From positions 1-34,338 of the forward strand of contig CAILWW010000045.1 in the NCBI GenBank assembly GCA_903838035.1: a stretch of 34,338 nt of DNA, in the 5' to 3' direction. The notes under the pieces are model-generated. The model saw nothing but the letters and a program-made list of their open reading frames with translations. It searched no databases and was not told the origin of the DNA. Each line of letters begins with the position of its first letter. Position 1 is the first letter of the stretch. Positions 19,203 to 28,263 of this stretch are shown piece by piece. A program made the translations under genes and the position numbers. The stretch is from an uncultured Actinomycetes bacterium (lineage in GTDB: Bacteria; Actinomycetota; Actinomycetes; Nanopelagicales; Nanopelagicaceae).

Positions 19203-20704
19203 GCATCTTGACGACGATTGAACTTCTGCCACTGGTAGGCGTACTTGCGCTTATCTTTACGCCAAAGGCGCAGAGTAAGTTAATCAAACAACTCGCGGTC
19301 GCGGTTTCGCTTATTACCCTTGCCATCTCTGTTGTGATGGCGCTTCGCTTCAAGAGCGGTACAACTGGATTCCAATTCGTCGAGTCCCATCCTTGGATCT
19401 CGAGTTTCGGCATCAACTACGCAGTCGGCGTCGATGGCATCGCACTCGTATTGATTCTCCTCACCACAATTCTGGTTCCGATCGTGCTGGTAGCAGGATG
19501 GAATGAATCAGAAGGCGGCCGCTTCAGCGTTAAGACTTTCTATATCTTGATCTTGATCTCCGAGACGATGATGGTTGGGGTCTTTGCCGCAACCGATGTC
19601 TTCCTCTTCTACGTCATCTTTGAAGCAATGCTGATCCCGGTTTATCTGCTGATTGGCGGGTATGGTCGTGGAGATCGCGCGGCTGCGGCTCTAAAGTTCT
19701 TGCTCTATAGCCTCTTTGGTGGACTCTTGATGCTGGCCGCCCTGATTGGTACTTACATCATTGCCACTAATCAGATTGGTGGAACATTTGATCTGACCAA
19801 GCTGGCCACTTTGACCATCGATAAGCCAACTCAGAACTGGCTCTTCCTTGGATTCTTTATCGCCTTTGCCATCAAAGCTCCATTGTGGCCACTGCACACT
19901 TGGCTGCCAAAAGCGGCAAAGTCTGCAACTCCGGGAACTTCGATTCTGCTGCTCGGCGTGATGGATAAGGTCGGCACCTACGGAATGATCCGTTTCTGCA
20001 TGACTCTATTTCCAGATGCCACCAAGACTTTCACTCCTGCAATCATCACATTGTCAGTGATTTCAGTTCTCTACGGCGCATTTCTTGCAATCGGACAGAA
20101 GGATATTAATTCGCTAATTGCATTCACCTCGATCTCTCACTTTGGCGTTATCACCTTGGGAATTTTCGCTATGACCTCACAAGGTCTATCCGGCGCGACT
20201 TTCTATATGCTCAATCACGGATTCTCGACCGCGGCCTTATTTATGACCGCAGGTTGGATGGTCTACCGACGCAAGTCATCCCAGATTGAAGATTTTGGTG
20301 GACTCCAAAGAGTCACTCCAGTGCTTGCTTGGTCCTTCTTTATCGCTGGACTTTCGGCACTCGCACTTCCTGGACTTTCTAGCTTCATCAGCGAATTTCT
20401 AGTTTTGGTCGGTACCTTCACGCGCTATCCAGTTGCCGCAATTCTCTCTACCTTTGCGATTATTTTGGCCGCGCTTTATGTATTGATCGCAGTTCAAAAG
20501 TCGCTTCATGGCGAGGTTAAGCCTGGAAACGAATCGCTAACTGACCTTGGCTTGCGCGAGAAGATTGCAATCGCTCCAGTCATTGCAATCATTGTTCTCC
20601 TTGGTTTCTATCCAAAGCCAGTTCTCGACATTATTAATCCTGCATCCGGAGTTGTTATGCAACATGCCGGGGCAGTAGATCCAGTTGCAAAGGCAGGTAA
20701 GTAA
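19199..20704 (+). CDS. nuoM: NADH-quinone oxidoreductase subunit M
   Basis: This is an antiporter-like subunit of 501 residues from the preferred start. The proton-path glutamate lies in [20 protein letters not shown]. The lysine-bearing blocks [16 protein letters not shown] and [19 protein letters not shown] are intact. I chose the GTG at 19199, which overlaps the nuoL stop as GTGA and has GGTGA four bases upstream. A TTG at 19184 would add five residues without a better ribosome binding site. nuoN follows after 2 nt. Confidence 0.95.
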   Translation: MSILTTIELLPLVGVLALIFTPKAQSKLIKQLAVAVSLITLAISVVMALRFKSGTTGFQFVESHPWISSFGINYAVGVDGIALVLILLTTILVPIVLVAGWNESEGGRFSVKTFYILILISETMMVGVFAATDVFLFYVIFEAMLIPVYLLIGGYGRGDRAAAALKFLLYSLFGGLLMLAALIGTYIIATNQIGGTFDLTKLATLTIDKPTQNWLFLGFFIAFAIKAPLWPLHTWLPKAAKSATPGTSILLLGVMDKVGTYGMIRFCMTLFPDATKTFTPAIITLSVISVLYGAFLAIGQKDINSLIAFTSISHFGVITLGIFAMTSQGLSGATFYMLNHGFSTAALFMTAGWMVYRRKSSQIEDFGGLQRVTPVLAWSFFIAGLSALALPGLSSFISEFLVLVGTFTRYPVAAILSTFAIILAALYVLIAVQKSLHGEVKPGNESLTDLGLREKIAIAPVIAIIVLLGFYPKPVLDIINPASGVVMQHAGAVDPVAKAGK

Positions 20705-20706
20705 CC

Positions 20707-22218
20707 ATGAGCGCACCAGTACTCAATTACTCACTACTTGCACCAATTCTGATCATCCTTGGTGGAGCGCTGCTCGGCGTACTTGTCGAGGCCTTCATCA
20801 GCAAAGCGCTTCGCGCAACCCTTCAACTGGGAATCGCGCTCGGCAGCGTTGTGCTCTCATTTGCCTGGCTATGGAAGGTTCATAATGAATCCTCTATCTC
20901 AGCTGCGGTGAAGTCAGTCGCGATGGATCCAGCTGGAATTTATATTCAAGGAATCATTCTTATTCTTGCCTTTATCGCTATCTTGCTAATTGCAGATCAA
21001 GATAATTTCACCGCCCAAGCCTCTGCCCTTCCCGGTTCGGAAGAGGAGAGCGTTGCCATTGCCGAAGGTAAGCAACAGACCGAAGTATTCCCACTGACGC
21101 TCTTTGCAATTGCCGGAATGATGCTCTTCCCAATTGCCACCGATCTCATCACACTATTTGTGGCACTTGAAGTTCTCTCACTTCCTTTGTATCTCATGGC
21201 TGGCCTCTCTCGCCGCCGCCGCTTGCTCTCGCAAGAAGCTGCACTTAAATACTTCCTACTCGGCGCTTTCTCGTCGGCCATCTTTCTCTTCGGAGTTGCC
21301 TTCCTATACGGGTATTCCGGCTCACTTAACTTCAACGAGATCGCCGCTTCCATCTCCGCATCAGGAAATAACTCAGTTTTCCTCTACATCGGAATTATCT
21401 TTATCTCGGTCGGCTTACTCTTCAAAGTTGGCGCTGTTCCATTCCACTCTTGGACCCCAGATGTCTATCAAGGTGCACCAACTCCAATTACCGGATTTAT
21501 GGCTGCCTGTACGAAGGTGGCGGCATTTGGCGCAACCCTTCGCCTCTTTTACGTGGCGCTAGATTCAGTTGATGGAACCTGGAAGCCAATCATCACCGCA
21601 ATTGCCATGATCACAATGGTTATTGGTTCAATCGCCGCGATGACCCAACGAGATATCAAGCGCGCCCTTGCCTACTCCTCAATTGCCCATGCCGGCTTCT
21701 TGTTGATTGGCGTTGTTGCCCTTAGCCAAGCGGGACTCGCATCTTCACTCTTCTACTTCTTGGCATATGGCCTAGCCACACTTGGTGCATTTGCAGTTAT
21801 TACTATCGTTCGCGATTCATCGGGCGAGGTAACAGATCTCAATCGCTGGGTTGGATTGGGAAAGAAATCTCCATTGATTGCAGCTATCTTCTCCATCTTC
21901 CTGCTTAGCTTCGGTGGAATTCCGCTGACAGCTGGTTTCGTTGGAAAGTTTGCCATCTTCTCGGCTGCATATCAGACTGGAAATATGGCGATTGTTGTTG
22001 TTGCGGCGCTGGCATCTGCGATTGCACTCTTCTTCTACCTTCGGATTGTCTTGATGATTTGGTTTGCTGAACCAACTAATGATTCTGTGACCGTTGTGAT
22101 TCCATCCTTCCTCACACGCACCGCAATCTTTGTAACGGTCGCAGCGACTCTTATTTTCGGCGTAATTCCTGCTCCGCTCCTCGACTCGGCGAAGAACTTC
22201 GCAGTCTTTTTGCGTTAG
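20707..22218 (+). CDS. nuoN: NADH-quinone oxidoreductase subunit N
   Basis: This is the third antiporter-like subunit, 503 residues with about fourteen helices, and the last gene of the nuo set. Blocks include LFVALEVLSLPLYLMAGLSRR with the conserved glutamate, FKVGAVPFHSWTPDVYQGAPTP near residue 238, and MTQRDIKRALAYSSIAHAG near residue 314. A loop near residues 100-120, rich in acidic residues and serine, is longer than in Escherichia coli and is seen in other Actinobacteria. A prenyl diphosphate synthase gene follows after 6 nt. Confidence 0.95.
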   Translation: MSAPVLNYSLLAPILIILGGALLGVLVEAFISKALRATLQLGIALGSVVLSFAWLWKVHNESSISAAVKSVAMDPAGIYIQGIILILAFIAILLIADQDNFTAQASALPGSEEESVAIAEGKQQTEVFPLTLFAIAGMMLFPIATDLITLFVALEVLSLPLYLMAGLSRRRRLLSQEAALKYFLLGAFSSAIFLFGVAFLYGYSGSLNFNEIAASISASGNNSVFLYIGIIFISVGLLFKVGAVPFHSWTPDVYQGAPTPITGFMAACTKVAAFGATLRLFYVALDSVDGTWKPIITAIAMITMVIGSIAAMTQRDIKRALAYSSIAHAGFLLIGVVALSQAGLASSLFYFLAYGLATLGAFAVITIVRDSSGEVTDLNRWVGLGKKSPLIAAIFSIFLLSFGGIPLTAGFVGKFAIFSAAYQTGNMAIVVVAALASAIALFFYLRIVLMIWFAEPTNDSVTVVIPSFLTRTAIFVTVAATLIFGVIPAPLLDSAKNFAVFLR

Positions 22219-22224
22219 CCGCAA

Positions 22225-23214
22225 ATGTCACAACTAGGAATACCCGAAATCGATTCAGCTCTTGAATCAACCTTGCTCGCTCAGATGAGTGAAGTGGAGA
22301 AGCTGCTTCGCTCGCATATCGAGGGTAAGTATCCTTTTGTGATCGAGACTTCCAGGCACCTAGTTGAAGCTGGCGGGAAGCGCCTGCGCCCGATGTTAGT
22401 TTTACTTGCAGCTCAATTCGGTGAGCGTGTAAATGAAGATGTAGTGAAATCAGCCGTTGTCTGCGAACTTACGCACCTGGCGACGCTCTATCACGATGAT
22501 GTTATGGATGAAGCGCCAAAGCGTCGTGGCGTCGACAGTGCTAATAAGCGGTGGGATAACTCCATCGCAATTTTGACTGGCGATTACCTCTTTGCCAAGG
22601 CCTCGCTTCTGCTCGCAGAGCTGGGGCCGGAAGCGGTTCACCTGCAAGCGGTAACTTTTGAACGATTAGTTATTGGCCAGATTATGGAGACCCAAGGTTC
22701 AACCCCGGGAAAGAGTTTAATTAATCACTATCTTTCAGTTATCGCAGATAAAACCGGTTCCTTGATTGCAGCAAGTGCTCGATATGGGGGCATGACTTCA
22801 GGGGCAAGTGAAATCATCACCAATACCTTGACCGAGTATGGTGAGAAAATTGGCGTTGTATTTCAGCTTGCCGATGACATCATTGATATCGCCAGCACGT
22901 CGGGGGAGTCAGGAAAGACACCGGGAACCGATCTTCGAGAAGGAGTCCCAACGCTCATCACCCTCTTTGTGTTGGAATCTGACGATCCGGCCGACAATGA
23001 ACTGAAGAAGATTTTAAGTGCACCGATTACTGATGAAGCAATCGTAGAGTCGACGCTCGCCACCCTACGTACTCACAAAGCGATGGAGCAATCTCGCGCT
23101 TTGGTGCAACGATATGCCGATGAAGCGAAAGCGCTGCTCAACTCCTTGCCAGATGGTGCCGCGAAAAACGCGCTAATCAATCTCAGCGACGCTGTTATTA
23201 CTCGTACTTCCTGA
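22225..23214 (+). CDS. Long-chain polyprenyl diphosphate synthase, probably for the menaquinone side chain
   Basis: This 329-residue trans-prenyltransferase extends a short allylic diphosphate with isopentenyl diphosphate. GGKRLRP, the IPP-binding motif, is at residues 50-56. The first aspartate-rich motif DDVMD is at 91-95 and the second, DDIID, at 217-221. Chain length cannot be read safely from the sequence; heptaprenyl to nonaprenyl is usual for this family. Its place 6 nt behind nuoN, in a region with seven men genes, argues for menaquinone side-chain synthesis. This placement after nuoN recurs in Actinobacteria. Its 3' end overlaps the convergent rarD gene by 42 nt. Confidence 0.9.
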   Translation: MSQLGIPEIDSALESTLLAQMSEVEKLLRSHIEGKYPFVIETSRHLVEAGGKRLRPMLVLLAAQFGERVNEDVVKSAVVCELTHLATLYHDDVMDEAPKRRGVDSANKRWDNSIAILTGDYLFAKASLLLAELGPEAVHLQAVTFERLVIGQIMETQGSTPGKSLINHYLSVIADKTGSLIAASARYGGMTSGASEIITNTLTEYGEKIGVVFQLADDIIDIASTSGESGKTPGTDLREGVPTLITLFVLESDDPADNELKKILSAPITDEAIVESTLATLRTHKAMEQSRALVQRYADEAKALLNSLPDGAAKNALINLSDAVITRTS

Positions 23215-24072
23215 TTTAACTAGGTCAACCGCAAGCGCGCTGAGCGCAATCCAAATCACGAAAAATCCAACCCATCGTGCTGTCGACATATGTTCATGGC
23301 GCAGGAAAACTCCAAGCAAGAACTGCACGGTCGGAGTGATGTATTGAATCAGCCCCACGAGTGAGAGGGGAAGTCTGGTGGCGGCACCGTTAAAGAGAAG
23401 AAGTGGAACTGCGGTTACGGCTCCAGCCAGAATTAAAAGCGTGGTGAGTCCGGCCCCGTGACCAAATTGTCCTTGACCTTTTTGGCCAAGATAGATCAAG
23501 TACCCGGCGTAAGGGATTAGTGAGATGGTGGTTTCGATGGTCAAACTTTCGAGCGAGCCCAGACCCAATTGCTTTTTAATAAAACCATAACTTCCAAAGG
23601 AGATGGCAAGTGTGATGGCGACCCATGGGAATGTGCCGGCATCGACAGTGAGTACTAGTACGCCAATGGTGGCGACGATGACCGAGAACCACTGGAGTTT
23701 GCGCATTCGCTCGTTGAGTAGAAGGACGCCAAAACCAATGCTGACCAAGGGGTTGATGTAATAACCAAGTGAGGCATCCACGATGTGATGGTTATTAACG
23801 GCCCAGATATATGTGGTCCAGTTGATAGAGATCAGAGCAGCGGCAAGTGTCAGGCTCCAAAAGATTTTCTTATTCCGCATGAGTGCATATGTGCTCTTTA
23901 TCTTGCGCATAAAGGCGAGCACGATGAGACAGAAACCAAGGGTCCAGACTGCACGATTACAGACAATCTCCAACGGGTTAGCTGGTTTAAGGAGCGGCCA
24001 ATAAAGTGGAAAGAGTCCCCAAATTAAATAAGAGGAGAGTCCGTTAAGCAGTCCGACTTTATAGCGGTTCAT
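23173..24072 (-). CDS. rarD: RarD/EamA family permease
   Basis: This 299-residue membrane protein has about ten helices in two EamA halves. The N-terminal GLLNGLSSYLIWGLFPLYWP and the ICNRAVW-like EIVCNRAVWT are typical of RarD, a drug/metabolite-transporter family member whose substrate is not established. It is the last gene of a minus-strand run of five, 3 nt after yajQ. Its coding end overlaps the convergent prenyl synthase gene by 42 nt. Family membership is firm, function is not. Confidence 0.88.
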   Translation of the reverse strand: MNRYKVGLLNGLSSYLIWGLFPLYWPLLKPANPLEIVCNRAVWTLGFCLIVLAFMRKIKSTYALMRNKKIFWSLTLAAALISINWTTYIWAVNNHHIVDASLGYYINPLVSIGFGVLLLNERMRKLQWFSVIVATIGVLVLTVDAGTFPWVAITLAISFGSYGFIKKQLGLGSLESLTIETTISLIPYAGYLIYLGQKGQGQFGHGAGLTTLLILAGAVTAVPLLLFNGAATRLPLSLVGLIQYITPTVQFLLGVFLRHEHMSTARWVGFFVIWIALSALAVDLVKSGSTSNNSVAEID

Positions 24073-24075
24073 GCC

Positions 24076-24567
24076 TTAACGATAGTTGGTAAATTGAACG
24101 GCAAACTCCCAATCGCCAGCTTTTACCATTGCGATTGCATCTTGTAGATCATCACGACTCTTTGAAGTTACTCGCAAGGTATCACCCTGGATTTGCGTCT
24201 TAATTGACTTTGGGCCTTCATCGCGCAGCAACTTAGCAATCTTCTTTGCATTTTCAGTCGAGATTCCCTCTTTAAATGCGCAGGAAATCTTGTAGACCTT
24301 GCCACTGAGTTCTGGCTTGCTGTCATCCAAATGTTTGAGTGAGACCGAGCGCTTTACTAACTTGTCCCGGAAAACTTCCAGCGCAGCCTTAGCGCGCTCT
24401 TCAGTATCAGCCTCGATGAGAAACTTCTCGCCCGACTTTTCAATCTTGGTACCGGTATTTTTGAAATCAAAACGGGTGTTAATTTCACGGTCGGTCTGGT
24501 TGAAGGCGTTATCAACCTCCATATGGTCGACTTCCGAAACGATATCGAAACTTGAATCTGTTGCCAT
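24076..24567 (-). CDS. yajQ: YajQ family nucleotide-binding protein
   Basis: This is a 163-residue protein of the YajQ/UPF0234 family, the normal length. The start MATDSSFDIVSEVDHMEVDNA, the block QTDREINTRFDFKNTGTKIE and the end GDWEFAVQFTNYR match the family closely. Members bind nucleotides, and in one plant pathogen YajQ binds cyclic di-GMP and acts with a transcription factor. Its role in Actinobacteria is not known. AAGGAG lies about seven bases before the ATG. It is 12 nt downstream of a glycosyltransferase gene and 3 nt upstream of rarD. Confidence 0.92.
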   Translation of the reverse strand: MATDSSFDIVSEVDHMEVDNAFNQTDREINTRFDFKNTGTKIEKSGEKFLIEADTEERAKAALEVFRDKLVKRSVSLKHLDDSKPELSGKVYKISCAFKEGISTENAKKIAKLLRDEGPKSIKTQIQGDTLRVTSKSRDDLQDAIAMVKAGDWEFAVQFTNYR

Positions 24568-24579
24568 GGAGGTGCTCCT

Positions 24580-26103
24580 TTATTTCGAGAGGCTATTGCG
24601 GGTTACTTTAATAATTCGCTTTATGAGGTTCTTCAAATCTTTAGGTCTGCGAACTTTAGCGAAGCTTCGAAGCGCAATGAAAATCAATGGAAATAGAGTG
24701 CGAAGGGAGAGGTTTTTAGAGAAGTCGAATTGGCTGATCTCCACCCATTCCAAGCCCCACTGCTGCTCAATATTTGAATAGATTTTGCCGGGCATGCGCC
24801 GCGCACGACCCAGGGCGGGAGCGAATACCAAGAAGGTGCGCTGATCTTTAGTATCGACAAATCCCTCAAGCCCATTCTTCGATTTTGTTATTTTGTGACG
24901 AAGCGCGCCAAAGCGAATTCGCTCATCGAGGTTACCTTCGGTGAAGTAGATATAAGGAGAGGAGGCGACCTTCATCTTCTCCAAAATATCGTCAATCATA
25001 AGTACTTCATCACCATGCAGAATCTCAAAGGCGAATCGAGCATCGGCCATGCAATATCGATAGATGGCTCGGACATCCTTCAGCGGATCTTCGATAACTC
25101 GATAGCGGGCAGGAAGTTCGCTCCATGGTCCAAGAAGTAGGAACTTTGCCTGACCTTTTCGATCAGAGAGAAATTCATTGACCATCGATTTGAAAGCTTC
25201 AAAGCTCATGTTGCGGCAATCGACAATTACTTGATTCTCTGCAACCGCCCAGGTGAGTGGTGCATGCCCACGCAGATAGGCAAGGCCAGGAATGTAGTTC
25301 GCAAAGAGAGGTCGGTTATGTTGAATGACCGTCTCCATATGTTGTTCGACGGTGCTGATTCCGAGGTGCCAAGAATGCGCATCCCGCTCTGGAACCATGC
25401 GAATACCTGACATAAGTACGCGCCAACCAATTTCGGTATCTTCACCGGTCTTAAAGAGTGGGTTATATCCGCCAAGTGCCAACCAATTCTTACGAGAGAT
25501 CGAGAAGGTTGCGCCAACTACTGCACGGAATGATTCCAGACCAGGATTGCGCAAATCTTTGGTGCCGGTAATGAGCGTCTCCCAACCCTCTTTGCCTTCG
25601 CTCTCCTGGTGTAGCTCGTGAAACTTTCCATCACTTAGGGCTTGGGAGAGCTCCTTCGGGTTGTAGTTCCAGTCAGGTACGAATCGCTTCCAGCCTAATA
25701 CGAGATAGTCATCAGATTCGTGATGCCACTTCATCATATGAGCCAAGTGATCTGGATGCATCACCATATCGGCATCCATGCACCAGACAACATCCTCTTT
25801 GAGCTTAGAAATTACATGGTTGGTAGCATCGGTCTTTCCCCATAAATCTTGCGCATTCTTAAACTTTAAAATCTTGCTCTTGGTAGGGCGGATTGCTGGA
25901 AGTTTGAGCGCGGGCGTCGAACCATCATCAACGATGTAGACGTTTATTAGCCGACTTGGATAGGACTGGGCTTTGAGGGAGGCGAGGACTAAATCTAATT
26001 TATCTTGGCCACCACGACAGGCGATGACGACAGCAACCGAGAGCGATGGACGAAGATTTATCGCTAGCGCTTCAGGTCGGTCATATCTCCAGGTTGCACT
26101 CAT
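24580..26103 (-). CDS. Family 2 glycosyltransferase with a C-terminal extension
   Basis: This is a 507-residue protein. Residues 20-290 are a GT-A glycosyltransferase domain. SVAVVIACRGGQDKLDLVL starts the fold, IVDDGS is near residue 58, the metal-binding WCMDADMVMHPDH is near residue 108, and the acceptor-side GGYNPLFKTGEDTEIGWR is near residue 216. Residues 300-507 form a second region that I cannot assign, ending in a basic, hydrophobic stretch that may touch the membrane. The ATG overlaps the stop of the upstream glycosyltransferase as ATGA. With that gene and the LCP gene it probably builds a cell-surface glycan. The sugar is not predictable. Confidence 0.85.
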   Translation of the reverse strand: MSATWRYDRPEALAINLRPSLSVAVVIACRGGQDKLDLVLASLKAQSYPSRLINVYIVDDGSTPALKLPAIRPTKSKILKFKNAQDLWGKTDATNHVISKLKEDVVWCMDADMVMHPDHLAHMMKWHHESDDYLVLGWKRFVPDWNYNPKELSQALSDGKFHELHQESEGKEGWETLITGTKDLRNPGLESFRAVVGATFSISRKNWLALGGYNPLFKTGEDTEIGWRVLMSGIRMVPERDAHSWHLGISTVEQHMETVIQHNRPLFANYIPGLAYLRGHAPLTWAVAENQVIVDCRNMSFEAFKSMVNEFLSDRKGQAKFLLLGPWSELPARYRVIEDPLKDVRAIYRYCMADARFAFEILHGDEVLMIDDILEKMKVASSPYIYFTEGNLDERIRFGALRHKITKSKNGLEGFVDTKDQRTFLVFAPALGRARRMPGKIYSNIEQQWGLEWVEISQFDFSKNLSLRTLFPLIFIALRSFAKVRRPKDLKNLIKRIIKVTRNSLSK

Positions 26104-26882
26104 TGCGCGGTTCCAAACTCTTCATGTGGCCAGAATCCAACGCGCTGGCCATCGGTCTCGCGTAGGTACTTGGAATAATTTGTGACGTAGGTATGGGCAA
26201 CAACGCTGCGCTTGTAAATGTATCCAAGGCCAGGTGCGCGCCAAATCTTGCCGCCATTTTTCTTGATGCCAGAGAGCAGAAAATGATCGACCGCGCTCTT
26301 ACCTTCGCCAAACCAGCCCACCGCTTCGGCCGCGGAACGTTTGGCCAAAATAGTTCCGCCACAAACCCAGTCGGTCCAGAGATTGGATGTTGAAATTCCG
26401 GTCGCAAGTACGCGGCGAACAGTGAGGTCGATGGCTTGCAGATAAATGTAATTCATGGCTTTGCCCACCGCTTCGGCGCCATTTGTTAGAGCTATCTCTA
26501 GTAAGTCGCGCAGATGATCGGGGCCGTAAATATCGTCATCATCCATCTTGGCTATGTATTCGCCAGTGGATTGCGCCGCCATAGTTGAGAGCACCGAACC
26601 AAGCGTGTAAGCAACGGTGAAATTCTTTGTGACAACCGAGATGCCACGCTTTTGCAGCCGAACTAATTGTTTTTTATGCGATGGCGAAAGTTGAAACTTA
26701 TGCACGCCGAGTAGAAGTTCAAAACTTGGAAGTGTTTGGGCCTCGATTTGAGTGAGGATATTTGTTAAGTCATCTGGGCGAGCAGTCGCCATCACTACTG
26801 AGATATATGGAAGCTTCTTAAAGGCTGCCCTGCGCTCGGCGCGGGCCGCAATAATTTGGGCTACCTCGACTTCAAAGTCCAA
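26100..26882 (-). CDS. Family 2 glycosyltransferase
   Basis: This is a 260-residue GT-A protein. YISVVMATARPDDLTNIL opens the domain near residue 26, and EYIAKMDDDDIYGPDHL near residue 108 is the metal-binding acidic motif. It is shorter than its neighbour and lacks the extra domain. The first in-frame start after the upstream stop TAG is TTG at 26882, with TTAGGAC about nine bases upstream. No ATG or GTG is close, so this TTG is the best choice. It lies 17 nt after the LCP gene and overlaps the next glycosyltransferase by ATGA, so the two are co-translated. Confidence 0.82.
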   Translation of the reverse strand: MDFEVEVAQIIAARAERRAAFKKLPYISVVMATARPDDLTNILTQIEAQTLPSFELLLGVHKFQLSPSHKKQLVRLQKRGISVVTKNFTVAYTLGSVLSTMAAQSTGEYIAKMDDDDIYGPDHLRDLLEIALTNGAEAVGKAMNYIYLQAIDLTVRRVLATGISTSNLWTDWVCGGTILAKRSAAEAVGWFGEGKSAVDHFLLSGIKKNGGKIWRAPGLGYIYKRSVVAHTYVTNYSKYLRETDGQRVGFWPHEEFGTAQ

Positions 26883-26899
26883 TGTAAAGGCGTCCTAAC

Positions 26900-28030
26900 T
26901 TAGTAGTGAATCTTTCCGCACGGATTATCTGCTGCCGTAATTGTATTGAACTTATTAATTGCGGTGGGGGATGGACTTGCCTTTGCGCTGGCTTTGCTTG
27001 CCGAAGGAGAAGGTGAAGGCGTCGCTACATCGTATATATCGCGGTCATTGATGAGGCGATTGAAAAGATCTACTGATTTAACTGGATCCCAAATAACTAC
27101 TGAGCCAAGGCCTGGATATGAGCCATTGGAGTTTGAGAGCGGGATGGTCAAGGTGGCAACCTTCTTAGCCGAGAGCTTGCTCATCTGTTGACCAAGGGAG
27201 ATCATGTCATTCTGATTGAGACCAGAATCGGTCTTGATGGTAGAGAGAACAGCGTTAAAGAAGTTCAGTAACTTAACTGGATTGAGAAGTACTCCAGCAC
27301 TTGTCGCTTTACGAAGTACTGAGCCCATAAATTGTTGTTGGCGCTGCATGCGGCCAATATCGCCAAGCCCATCGAAGTCACGAGTACGAACATACTTAAG
27401 CGCTTCGATGCCATCGAGTATGTGATAACCCGCCGCCATGACGAGGTGGCTCTTTGGGTCGTTGATGGCGACCTTCGAGCAGACCTGAATTCCACCAAGT
27501 GCGTCCACGATGCTGGTGAAGCCAAGGAAGTTAATTTCGATGTAGTGATCAATATGAATATTTGTGGATTGCTCGATGGTGTTAATTAAGAGCGGCGCTC
27601 CACCCCAAGCAAATGCGGCATTCAACTTTGCTTTAGTTGCAGAGACCATGGTCTTGCCATCAAAGCCAATGTGTTCGGGAACGGTCACCAGCGAATCGCG
27701 TGGCAAAGAAACAAGAACCGCCTTGCTGCGATCTTTGCTGATGTGGACGATAAACATGGTGTCTGACCGGCCGCCGGCTGCAGACTTGGTGCTGCCGACC
27801 ATCAGCGCCTTCTCTTGCGCCGCGGTTAATCCTTCACGAGAGTCAGAGCCGACAACGAGGAAGTTCAAGGCGCCCGAGATATTAGATGGGCGAGATCCGA
27901 CGCCCTTAAAGGCATCAAAGGTATGGATGGAGCTAAAGGCCTGACCGAGACCGATCCAGGTAGCGGCTGCGATAAAGACGACGGCGAGCGAGAGGGTGGT
28001 GACAATCTTGACTCTTCTCGGCGCGCTCAC
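26900..28030 (-). CDS. LytR-CpsA-Psr (LCP) family cell-wall glycopolymer ligase
   Basis: This 376-residue protein has a short cytoplasmic amino end, one membrane helix at about residues 9-30, and an extracellular LCP domain. The domain's phosphate-binding residues are in VVGSDSREG, GGRSDTMFIVHIS, VSLPRDSLV and YVRTRDFDGLGDIGRMQRQQ. LCP enzymes move lipid-linked glycopolymers to peptidoglycan. The carboxy end is a proline-, serine- and alanine-rich linker (PSPSPSASKASAKASPSPT). The start is GTG; an in-frame TAA lies four codons upstream, so no earlier start is possible. No Shine-Dalgarno sequence is seen, which suggests a leaderless mRNA. It heads the run with two glycosyltransferase genes. 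Confidence 0.9.
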   Translation of the reverse strand: MSAPRRVKIVTTLSLAVVFIAAATWIGLGQAFSSIHTFDAFKGVGSRPSNISGALNFLVVGSDSREGLTAAQEKALMVGSTKSAAGGRSDTMFIVHISKDRSKAVLVSLPRDSLVTVPEHIGFDGKTMVSATKAKLNAAFAWGGAPLLINTIEQSTNIHIDHYIEINFLGFTSIVDALGGIQVCSKVAINDPKSHLVMAAGYHILDGIEALKYVRTRDFDGLGDIGRMQRQQQFMGSVLRKATSAGVLLNPVKLLNFFNAVLSTIKTDSGLNQNDMISLGQQMSKLSAKKVATLTIPLSNSNGSYPGLGSVVIWDPVKSVDLFNRLINDRDIYDVATPSPSPSASKASAKASPSPTAINKFNTITAADNPCGKIHY

Positions 28031-28111
28031 GGAGGGAGTTTACTAGCCAGAGCGCGAAGTTCTTCCTAAGATGGCGATTACCTGCTCTTTTGCAGCAAAT
28101 CTTAAGTAATT

Positions 28112-28139
28112 TTTACCACGCCGGTGATTACGGTAATCT
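28112..28139 (+). promoter_or_regulatory. Candidate tRNA-Tyr promoter with an overlapping inverted repeat
   Basis: TTTACC (28112-28117) and TAATCT (28134-28139) are separated by 16 nt and would start transcription about 20 nt before the tRNA. The perfect inverted repeat GATTAC-G-GTAATC (28126-28138) overlaps the -10 element, and a further GATTAC occurs at 28076-28081. A repressor site is possible but unproven. The rest of the 28031-28165 gap holds no gene. Confidence 0.3.
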
Positions 28140-28165
28140 TCCCTCTGCCGTAATAGAAAGGCCCT

Positions 28166-28250
28166 GGCGGGTTGCCCGAGCGGCCAATGGGAGGGGACTG
28201 TAAATCCCCCGGCTCTGCCTTCGAAGGTTCAAATCCTTCACCCGCCACCA
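28166..28250 (+). tRNA. tRNA-Tyr, anticodon GTA, CCA encoded
   Basis: The acceptor stem pairs GGCGGGT (28166-28172) with ACCCGCC (28240-28246), followed by the discriminator A and CCA. The anticodon stem GGGGA/TCCCC encloses the loop CTGTAAA, with anticodon GTA at 28200-28202. The T arm is GAAGG-TTCAAAT-CCTTC. A long variable arm, as expected for bacterial tRNA-Tyr, lies between them. The gene is complete and presumably functional. Its 3' part from the anticodon onward is duplicated 2.85 kb downstream, which marks it as an integration site. Confidence 0.97.
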
Positions 28251-28251
28251 T
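28200..28251 (+). repeat. attL-like direct repeat: tRNA-Tyr 3' part (copy 1)
   Basis: These 52 bases, from the first anticodon base through CCA and one following T, recur without mismatch at 31052-31103. Just left of the repeat, GACT here corresponds to GACC in the other copy, so the match extends to 55 of 56. The copy is inside the intact tRNA gene, as is usual when an element restores the 3' end of the tRNA it integrates into. Confidence 0.93.
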
Positions 28252-28263
28252 ATTTCAAGAGTG

